Source: JBFFXF01 sp041569895 (GTDB taxonomy: Bacteria; Planctomycetota; UBA8108; JACQVS01). Taken from it: DNA of 22,546 bases. Below, piece after piece: positions 15,801 to 22,053 of this stretch. Made by a program: the position numbers and the translations under genes. The notes under the pieces were generated by a model. The model was given only the letters and a program-made list of their open reading frames with translations, searched no databases and was not told the origin of the DNA. The stretch's first letter is position 1. Every line of letters begins with the position of its first letter. The stretch is taken from contig JBFFXF010000104.1 in the NCBI GenBank assembly GCA_041569895.1, forward strand, positions 1 through 22,546. The letters are read 5' to 3'.

Positions 15801-17461
15801 ACCCGATGAGGCCGTTTTACGCCCTGGTGCGCTGCCGCGTCTCCCTGCTGCGGAACGTCATCGTCGACTTTCGACGGGACTCCGTCGCCAAGGTCGCGGT
15901 CATCGCCTGCGGTCTCGTCCTGGTCGTGGCCATCGGCTATCTCGTTGCGCTGCACAGCTTCCGGTTCATCGAGGCGATCCCCCCGATCGGCGTGCAGCTC
16001 AACTCCCGGCTCCTCGGCCTCCTCTTCCTGGTGCTCTTCACCATGGTCGCGCTCTCCAACGCGATCGTGTCGTACACGTCGCTCTTCATCGCCGGGGAGA
16101 CACGGTTCTTCTTCGAGAACCCGCTGCCACCGGTGCTGATCTTCGCCACCAAGGTGCTCGAGTCGATCGTCTTCAGCGGCTGGGCGACGCTCGTCCTCTG
16201 CTACCCGATCCTGGCGGCGTTCGGGGTGGTGCGGAACGCGCCGGCCAGCTATTACGTCGAGTCGGCCGCCATCCTGCTTCTCTTCATCCTCTTCTGCGGC
16301 GTGGCCGGCGCCGGTGTGTCGACGATTCTCCTGAGCCTGGTGCGCCGCTGGACACCGCGAAGGATCACCGTCGTGGCCTCGGGTCTGACGCTGCTCATCG
16401 GCTGGGGATTCCTGCGGTCGTTCGACTTCGGCTCGCTCAACGGCGAGGAGAACATCCTCGCCCTGAGCCGCTTCACGATGAGCCTCTCCGCGCTCCAGTC
16501 GTCGTTCTTTCCGAGCACCTGGGCGACCTCGGGGATCCTCGCCGCGGTGACCGGCGAGCACCGCGAGGTGCTGTTCAACGCCGGGCTCCTGATCGCCAAC
16601 ACGGCGATCTTCGCGCCGCTGCTCAGCTGGTACGCCGACTCGATCTACAGCCGCCGATGGATGGTCACCTCGGAGGGCGCCGCCGGCACCGGCCGCGCCG
16701 ACGGCCGGCGCGTCGAGCGACGGGCGAGCTTCGAGGATCCCGACCCGATCGGCTCGCTCGTGCGCAAGGACCTGCTGACCTTCGCGCGGGATCCGGCGCA
16801 GCTCAGCCAGTTCGTGCTCTTCCTGCTGCTGACGGTGGTCTACGTGCTCAGCCTGGTGCAGATCCCGAGCACGCTCTTCAGCGCCAAGTGGCGGATCATT
16901 CTCTACTTCTCGAACATCGCGGCGATCTCGCTGATCCTCTCGTCGTTCACGTCGAGGTTCCTCTTCCCGCTGATCAGCCTCGAGGGGAAGGCGTTCTGGA
17001 TCGTCGGCCTGGCGCCGGTGCCACGCGCGCTGCTGGTCGATCAGAAGGTGCGCTTCGGCCGGCTGCTGATCGTCGGGCTCGGCGGCGTCGCCGGTGTCTG
17101 CTCGTGTCTGTGTCTCGGCTATCACTTCGAGCAAACGATCTCGGCCGTCTTCACGATCACGCTCGCCGCGTGGATCCTCACGGCGCTCGCGGTCGGCTTC
17201 GGGGCGGCCTTCCCCAACATGAACGAGGACAACCCGGCGCGCATCGCCGTCGGCTTCGGCGGCACGCTCAACTTCTTCGCGAGCGCCATCGCGGTGATCA
17301 TTCTGATCGCCATCCAGACGACGCCGTATTTCGTGTCCGGGATCGACCCATCACCCACGGCGCGCCTCGCCGCCCACGCCGGCGCGCTCGCGTTCGCGGC
17401 AGCGGTGTCGGCCACGGCGCTGCGCACCGGCAGGCGATCACTCTCGAGCATGGAGTTCTGA
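15797..17461 (+). CDS. ABC exporter permease (ABC-2-like, large two-half membrane protein)
   Basis: The product has 554 residues with about ten to twelve hydrophobic helices, for example VAVIACGLVLVVAIGYLVAL near the N-terminus and AVIILIAIQ near the C-terminus. A central cytoplasmic loop (about 290-325, AAGTGRADGRRVERRASFED region) separates the two halves. Motifs such as RFFFENPLPPVLIFATKVLES and VRKDLLTFARDPAQLSQF look like those of ABC-2/PF16949-type permeases, in which a loop region contacts the ATPase. The GTG at 15797 overlaps the preceding stop; an ATG at 15806 is an alternative. It should form the translocation path for the ATPase encoded at 18367. The substrate is unknown. Confidence 0.85.
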   Translation: MNPMRPFYALVRCRVSLLRNVIVDFRRDSVAKVAVIACGLVLVVAIGYLVALHSFRFIEAIPPIGVQLNSRLLGLLFLVLFTMVALSNAIVSYTSLFIAGETRFFFENPLPPVLIFATKVLESIVFSGWATLVLCYPILAAFGVVRNAPASYYVESAAILLLFILFCGVAGAGVSTILLSLVRRWTPRRITVVASGLTLLIGWGFLRSFDFGSLNGEENILALSRFTMSLSALQSSFFPSTWATSGILAAVTGEHREVLFNAGLLIANTAIFAPLLSWYADSIYSRRWMVTSEGAAGTGRADGRRVERRASFEDPDPIGSLVRKDLLTFARDPAQLSQFVLFLLLTVVYVLSLVQIPSTLFSAKWRIILYFSNIAAISLILSSFTSRFLFPLISLEGKAFWIVGLAPVPRALLVDQKVRFGRLLIVGLGGVAGVCSCLCLGYHFEQTISAVFTITLAAWILTALAVGFGAAFPNMNEDNPARIAVGFGGTLNFFASAIAVIILIAIQTTPYFVSGIDPSPTARLAAHAGALAFAAAVSATALRTGRRSLSSMEF

Positions 17462-17462
17462 C

Positions 17463-18362
17463 GTGCGAACGCTGCGGATCTCCCTCACCGTCGCCATCGC
17501 CGCCTTCTGGCTGGTGATGAACGGCATGCTGCTCCGCCGCGAGATGGAGTACCGCAGTCTGGACCTCTACCGTCAGGGGGTCGTCGACTTCCTCGGCCAG
17601 GATCTGCGTCGCGAGCGCTGGCTCGGGATCTATCACGAGCACCGCAAGATCGGCTACACCGGCCTGGTGCTCACCAAGTCGTTCGAGGACGAGGGCATCC
17701 TGCACGAGGTCGAGATCGACAGTCTGTTCATGATCGATCTCAGCCAGTTCACAATCGACCTCTTCGGCAAGATTGACCTCTTCGGCACGGGGAAGCGAGT
17801 GCGAGTGCGAGCCCGGGGAACGGTCCTCCTCGACCACGCGATGGCGCCGCGCGAGGCCGAGATCGAGCTCACTTTCGACAATTCCTCGATCCGCCTCTCG
17901 GGGGAGCACCGCGAGGACGCCTTCGTCGTCGTCTTCAAGACCAACGGCCAGCGACTCCTCGAGCTGCCGCTGCCGATCGAGCAGTTCTGGCCGACCGACG
18001 GCTTCTTCCCGACGCTGCCAGTGTCCGGCTACGAGATCGGGCAGTCGTACGAGGTGCCGATGTTCGATCCGATCTCCGGGACGCGCAGCATGGCCCGCGT
18101 CGAGGTGATCGAATCCGGCACCAGGATGCTCAACGGCCTCAACGTCGACTGCCTCGTCGTCAAGACGCGGTTCCGCGGCGTCACGTACACGTCGTGGGTG
18201 ACGCCCGACGGCGAGGTCATTCGCCAGGAGATCCCCGAGCCGTACAACTTCGTGATGAAACGGGAGACGCGCCGCGAGGCGGTGCGGGGCATCCCCGGCG
18301 TGCTGATCAATCTGCCGCCCGAGAGGCCGGCAGACGAGGAGAGCGACAGCGACGAGCGGTGA
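17463..18362 (+). CDS. Membrane-anchored extracytoplasmic protein of the ABC operon, function unknown
   Basis: The product has 299 residues. One N-terminal hydrophobic segment (about 5-24, ISLTVAIAAFWLVMNGMLL) acts as anchor or uncleaved signal. The remainder is a soluble, beta-rich domain with repeated amphipathic strands. Its last third (VIESGTRMLNGLNVDCLVVK, then YTSWVTPDGEVIRQEI) is like the lipid-binding or barrel-type domains found in DUF3108-like proteins, though I cannot assign a family with certainty. The GTG at 17463 begins one base after the permease stop with GGAG about eight bases upstream, so translation is coupled. Its position between permease and ATPase genes suggests an accessory part of the exporter, possibly handling the substrate on the outer face. 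Confidence 0.8.
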   Translation: MRTLRISLTVAIAAFWLVMNGMLLRREMEYRSLDLYRQGVVDFLGQDLRRERWLGIYHEHRKIGYTGLVLTKSFEDEGILHEVEIDSLFMIDLSQFTIDLFGKIDLFGTGKRVRVRARGTVLLDHAMAPREAEIELTFDNSSIRLSGEHREDAFVVVFKTNGQRLLELPLPIEQFWPTDGFFPTLPVSGYEIGQSYEVPMFDPISGTRSMARVEVIESGTRMLNGLNVDCLVVKTRFRGVTYTSWVTPDGEVIRQEIPEPYNFVMKRETRREAVRGIPGVLINLPPERPADEESDSDER

Positions 18363-18366
18363 GATC

Positions 18367-19098
18367 ATGGGCCGAATCGAGATCAAGGGACTGACCAAGC
18401 GCTACGGGGAGACGCTCGCCCTCGACGACCTGACGCTGACGATCGGCGACGGGGTGTTCTTCACGTTTCTCGGCCCGAACGGCGCCGGGAAGACGACGAC
18501 GATGAAGCTGATGGCCGGGCTGCTCCACCCGACGGCGGGGAGTGTGGCGATCGACGGACTCGACGTGCGCGAGCACCCGCAAGAGGTCAAGGCGCGCATC
18601 GGCTACATCCCCGATCACCCCTACCTCTACGGCAAGCTGACCGGCTGGGAGTTCCTCCGCTTCATCGGCGGGCTCTACAGCCTCTCGGCCGCGGAGATCC
18701 GCGAGCGGGGCGATCACCTGATCGACGTCTTCGACCTGCGCTCGCGCAGCGACCGGCTGATCGAGACCTACTCGCACGGCATGCGCCAGCGGCTCGCGTT
18801 CGCGGCGTGCTTCCTCCACACGCCGAGCGTGGTGATCATCGACGAGCCGTGGGTCGGTCTCGACCCGCGCAACATCCGCAACACCATCGAGTTCCTGCGC
18901 GAGCGGGCGCGCGAGGGGACGACAATCTTCATGTCGACGCACTCGCTCGACATCGCCGAGGAGGTGGCGGAGCGCATCGGCATCCTGCACCACGGGCGGC
19001 TGATTTTCGACGGCCAGGTGAGCGAGCTGCAATCCGAGACCTCCCGCGACCTCGAGGACGTCTTCCTCGAGATCACCTCCGAGGAGGCCGAGATGTGA
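18367..19098 (+). CDS. ABC transporter ATP-binding subunit
   Basis: The product has 243 residues. Walker A is GPNGAGKTT with K42. The signature is YSHGMRQR (135-142), the variant of LSGGQ common in NatA/CcmA-like exporters. Walker B is VVIIDEP with catalytic E160, the D-loop is GLDP and the switch His is H192. At the Q-loop position the sequence is GYIPDHP, with Asp83 where Gln or Glu is usual. The C-terminus is short, without a regulatory domain. The ATG at 18367 follows the previous stop by four bases. It powers the permease encoded at 15797. The operon ends here; 33 bp after the stop lies a hexamer array. Confidence 0.95.
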   Translation: MGRIEIKGLTKRYGETLALDDLTLTIGDGVFFTFLGPNGAGKTTTMKLMAGLLHPTAGSVAIDGLDVREHPQEVKARIGYIPDHPYLYGKLTGWEFLRFIGGLYSLSAAEIRERGDHLIDVFDLRSRSDRLIETYSHGMRQRLAFAACFLHTPSVVIIDEPWVGLDPRNIRNTIEFLRERAREGTTIFMSTHSLDIAEEVAERIGILHHGRLIFDGQVSELQSETSRDLEDVFLEITSEEAEM

Positions 19099-19130
19099 GA
19101 GCGAGAAGCCCTCGACGCGTCGTGAGCCCC

Positions 19131-19166
19131 GTTCCCGTCCCCGGTCCCGGTCCCGTGCCCGTGCCC
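19131..19166 (+). repeat. C-rich hexamer array downstream of the ABC operon
   Basis: Six hexamers: GTTCCC, GTCCCC, GGTCCC, GGTCCC, GTGCCC, GTGCCC. The array starts 33 bp past the stop codon at 19098 and is C-rich in the sense strand, ending in GTGCCC. Its complement is a G-quadruplex motif. The order of unit types parallels the other three arrays. A GACGACGACTC-type segment and a purine tract follow about 35-45 bases later, the same spacing as in copy A. Confidence 0.8.
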
Positions 19167-19200
19167 GAAAGGTGCATTTCACAGCGCGGAGGCGCGGCCC

Positions 19201-19349
19201 TGACGACGACTCAGTAGGAACGCAGGAAGAAACGGAAGGCAGGAAGGTCCGTTCGACGGCTACAGCGAAGCTCACGAGGCTGAACCCCTTAGCTTTTCCG
19301 TTTCCTGCTTTCCTCGGTTTCCTCCTTTTCCTGATAAGTCCGTCTCCTC
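19201..19349. repeat. Facing purine and pyrimidine arms in the ABC operon to sodA gap (copy D)
   Basis: Purine arm D1 (19215-19248, containing AGGAACGCAGGAAG and GGAAGGCAGGAAGG) is on the plus strand. Pyrimidine arm D2 (19279-19349) is the reverse complement of the family, with 19297-19322 an exact inverse of 11646-11671. The two arms face each other 45-50 bases apart and could fold into an imperfect hairpin in the ABC transcript. This fills most of the 420-bp gap 19099-19518. The rest of the gap holds the upstream region of the superoxide dismutase gene, where I see no clear promoter. Confidence 0.65.
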
Positions 19350-19518
19350 GGTCCTCCCGCGGCCGGACTGAGTCGAGAGGCTCTGCCTCCCCTTCCCTTT
19401 TCCCCGCCCCGCTGATACGATACGCGGTCTTTTGCCGGGGAGCGACACGCGCCGGGCGCGGGGAATCCCGGAGGCGCGCTCACGACAACCCACGACGAAC
19501 GACCCACGGAGGAGAGCC

Positions 19519-20115
<597 letters not shown>

Positions 20116-20118
20116 ATC

Positions 20119-20187
20119 CGGTCACGGTCACGGTCGACGGTCACGGTCACGGTCGACGGTCACGGTCACGGTCGACGGTCACGGTCA
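20119..20187 (+). repeat. 19-bp tandem repeat immediately after sodA
   Basis: The unit is CGGTCACGGTCACGGTCGA, itself two CGGTCA and one CGGTCGA. There are three perfect copies (20119-20137, 20138-20156, 20157-20175) and a partial fourth (20176-20187). It starts three bases after the sodA stop. Each junction creates the palindrome GTCGAC. No U-tract follows directly, though a T-rich stretch (TTTCTCTTTTT) lies about 27-37 bases downstream. Confidence 0.85.
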
Positions 20188-20228
20188 CCGCCCACGGCCA
20201 GCAGTTGCAGACCGTTTCTCTTTTTCCG

Positions 20229-20254
20229 GGAACTCCCGCCGCACCCTGTCCGTT
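20229..20254 (+). promoter_or_regulatory. Possible ECF-type promoter for the sigma/anti-sigma operon
   Basis: GGAACT (20229-20234) and CGTT (20251-20254) are separated by 16 bases. This matches the GGAAC / CGTT arrangement with 16-17 bp spacing typical of ECF sigma promoters, which usually control their own gene. It lies about 100 bp upstream of the sigma start codon. It is a match by eye in GC-rich DNA, so the chance of coincidence is real. Confidence 0.3.
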
Positions 20255-20294
20255 TCTCTCCAGCGGGTGTCATGCCCGCAGGCGCTGTCCCGCC

Positions 20295-20315
20295 CGTCGT
20301 CGGTGATCGACGACG
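20295..20315. promoter_or_regulatory. Perfect 8-bp inverted repeat in the sigma factor leader
   Basis: CGTCGTCG (20295-20302), a five-base loop GTGAT, then CGACGACG (20308-20315). It lies about 40 bp upstream of the sigma start codon and downstream of the possible ECF promoter. It could be an RNA hairpin in the leader or an operator. There is no T-tract, so it is not a standard terminator. Confidence 0.4.
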
Positions 20316-20354
20316 CGCGGTCCGCCGGCCTCGCGAACTCGGGGGCGCCGAGCG

Positions 20355-20951
20355 ATGCTGAGGAAGCCGACTGCGCAGCTTTTCGAGGGTCTCATTTCTC
20401 CTCATCTCGAAGCTGCATACGGATTTGCATTTCAGCTCACACGGAACGAGGCGGACGCGGAGGACCTGCTCCAGGACGCGTGCCAGCAGGCCTTCGCCAA
20501 GCTGCACCTCTTCAAGAAGGGAACCAACTTCAAGGCGTGGCTTTTCCGGATCCTGCGCAACCTGCATATCGACCACCTGCGGAGAAAGCGACGGGAGCCG
20601 GGGCCGGAGGAGCTCAGCCAGCACTACCCGGTCAAGGTGGACGATGACGCGCTCGAGCGGATTCACGCCGAGGTCCGGCTCCGCGGCAGCAAGGGAGTCC
20701 TGGACAACGAGGCCTCGTGCTACGACCTCTTCGGCGACGAGGTCAACCGCTTCCTCTCGGAGCTGCCGGACGAGTTCCGGGTGGCGCTGCTCCTCTGCGA
20801 CCTGGATGGACTCAGCTATCAGGAGATCAGCGACATCGTCGGCTGCCCGATCGGCACCGTGCGGTCGCGGATCTCGAGGGCACGAAGCTTCCTCAAGGAG
20901 AAGCTCTATCAGTACGCGCGGGGGCTCGGATACGTGAAGGAATCGGAGTGA
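20355..20951 (+). CDS. ECF (RpoE-like) RNA polymerase sigma factor
   Basis: The product has 198 residues. Sigma region 2 (about 14-80) contains LTRNEADAEDLLQDACQQAF and FKAWLFRILRNLHIDHLRRK. Region 4 (about 129-182) contains LSELPDEFRVALLLCDLDGL, SYQEISDIVGCPIGTVRSRI and SRARSFLKEKL. The linker between them (about 82-128) is longer than average. There is no region 1.1 or 3, as expected for ECF factors. Its stop codon overlaps the start of the anti-sigma gene (TGATG), showing cotranslation. The ATG at 20355 has no strong ribosome site. The neighbouring superoxide dismutase suggests, but does not prove, a stress regulon. Confidence 0.94.
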   Translation: MLRKPTAQLFEGLISPHLEAAYGFAFQLTRNEADAEDLLQDACQQAFAKLHLFKKGTNFKAWLFRILRNLHIDHLRRKRREPGPEELSQHYPVKVDDDALERIHAEVRLRGSKGVLDNEASCYDLFGDEVNRFLSELPDEFRVALLLCDLDGLSYQEISDIVGCPIGTVRSRISRARSFLKEKLYQYARGLGYVKESE

Positions 20952-21784
20952 TGCGCTGCGAGGACGTACTCGATCTTGTCGACGAACTGGTGGACGCGGA
21001 GCTGGATGACGCCCGCCGCGACGCGGTGCGCGCCCATCTCGACGGGTGCGCCGCGTGCGAGGCCGTCTACCGGGAGTCCACGCACTTGAAACGCCTCCTG
21101 CAGCGCCGGGCGTTCCGACCGCCGCTGCCGGGCGGTCTCGCCTCGCGCATCCTGGCGCGCGCTCGCCGCGCCGACGAGGAGAGCCTCTCGAGCCGGTTCC
21201 GCACGGGTGTGACCGGGCTGGCCGCGGCCGTGCTCGCGTTCATCACCGGCTGGATGTTCCTGTCGCTGCTGAACCCGACGATGCCGTCGCTGGCCCACGC
21301 CACCGTCGTCCACGAGGCCGTCAGGCGCTACGAATCGCTCTCGGGCGCCACCAATCCCGTCGTCGACACCGCGGCGGCGCTTCGAGAGATCCGCGAGGCG
21401 ACCGGCATCCAGCTCGATGCGGTCCCCGAGATCTCCGGCGCGCGACTGGTCGGCTGGAGCCAGGATCGGTTCCTCGACCGCACGTGTGTCTGCCTCGCCT
21501 ACGAGGACGCGCTGGCGAAGAGCGACGAGCGCGAGCGCCGGCCGGAGATCGTCATCTTCGCGCTGCCGTCGGACGGCTCCGACGTGCCGTCGGACGACCT
21601 GCACGCCTGCGTGTCGTGCTTCGAGATCAAGGGCGGCTCGACGGTCTTCTGCTTCCGGCAGCCGAGTCTGTCGCTGAACCTGGTCACCACGATCGATCGC
21701 ACGGAGATGGCGAAGCGGCTCGAGAGCCTGAAGAGCTATCTGAATGACTTGAAGGAGAGGAGCGCGACCGAGACGGTCCGATAA
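20951..21784 (+). CDS. Transmembrane zinc-finger anti-sigma factor
   Basis: The product has 277 residues. The N-terminal cytoplasmic zinc-binding anti-sigma domain has C3, H29, C33 and C36 (HLDGCAACEAV), the classic HxxxCxxC arrangement that binds the sigma factor. A single membrane segment lies at about 85-107 (TGVTGLAAAVLAFITGWMFL). The roughly 170-residue extracytoplasmic domain is unrecognised and holds five cysteines: C179-x-C181, C220-x2-C223 and C234. It overlaps the sigma gene by one base and is the last gene of the operon, with an intrinsic terminator 15 bp downstream. It probably holds the sigma factor inactive until an envelope signal arrives. Confidence 0.9.
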   Translation: MRCEDVLDLVDELVDAELDDARRDAVRAHLDGCAACEAVYRESTHLKRLLQRRAFRPPLPGGLASRILARARRADEESLSSRFRTGVTGLAAAVLAFITGWMFLSLLNPTMPSLAHATVVHEAVRRYESLSGATNPVVDTAAALREIREATGIQLDAVPEISGARLVGWSQDRFLDRTCVCLAYEDALAKSDERERRPEIVIFALPSDGSDVPSDDLHACVSCFEIKGGSTVFCFRQPSLSLNLVTTIDRTEMAKRLESLKSYLNDLKERSATETVR

Positions 21785-21798
21785 TGGGCATGTGAGAG

Positions 21799-21863
21799 AG
21801 GGGAGGAACGGATTGGAGTTGTGCGCCCCCCTGATCCTGACTCCTCCCCTTTCCTTTTTTTTT
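21799..21863 (+). terminator. Intrinsic terminator of the sigma/anti-sigma operon
   Basis: AGGGGAGGA (21799-21807) pairs perfectly with TCCTCCCCT (21842-21850). GGAT (21810-21813) pairs with ATCC (21834-21837) after a small internal loop. The stem is followed directly by TTCC and nine T residues (21855-21863), then CTTTC. It begins 15 bp after the anti-sigma stop codon. The hairpin loop of about 20 bases is larger than usual. Confidence 0.65.
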
Positions 21864-21916
21864 CTTTCTACCCGATCCGGCCGGGGAGTGACAGCCCGCC
21901 CTTTCCGGGATACGAT

Positions 21917-21972
21917 TCTCGCCACGCCAGTCTCGCCACGCCAGTCTCGCCACGCCAGTCTCGCCGCGCCCG
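21917..21972 (+). repeat. 14-bp tandem repeat upstream of the STAND gene
   Basis: The unit TCTCGCCACGCCAG is present three times perfectly (21917-21930, 21931-21944, 21945-21958), with a degenerate fourth copy at 21959-21972. The gap 21785-22053 holds only the terminator and this array; no gene is seen. The array ends about 80 bp before the STAND start codon. No spacers of the CRISPR type are present. Confidence 0.8.
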
Positions 21973-22053
21973 CCTCGCACCGCCGGCCGCCCGGCCAGCC
22001 GCCCGTGCCCACGCCGATCAAGTCTGCTCTCGCGCCGGTCGATACCCGATTCG

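Noticed and set aside
15401..17134. A 577-codon minus-strand frame over the ABC permease
   Set aside because: Its translation is almost entirely charged and low in complexity, while the plus strand encodes a clear polytopic membrane protein in an operon.
19432..19518. A longer N-terminus for superoxide dismutase
   Set aside because: The extra 29 residues are not found in the family, and GGAGGAG sits just before the ATG at 19519.
20119..21972. CRISPR array at the tandem repeats
   Set aside because: Units of 19 and 14 bp are directly abutting with no unique spacers, and no cas gene is present.
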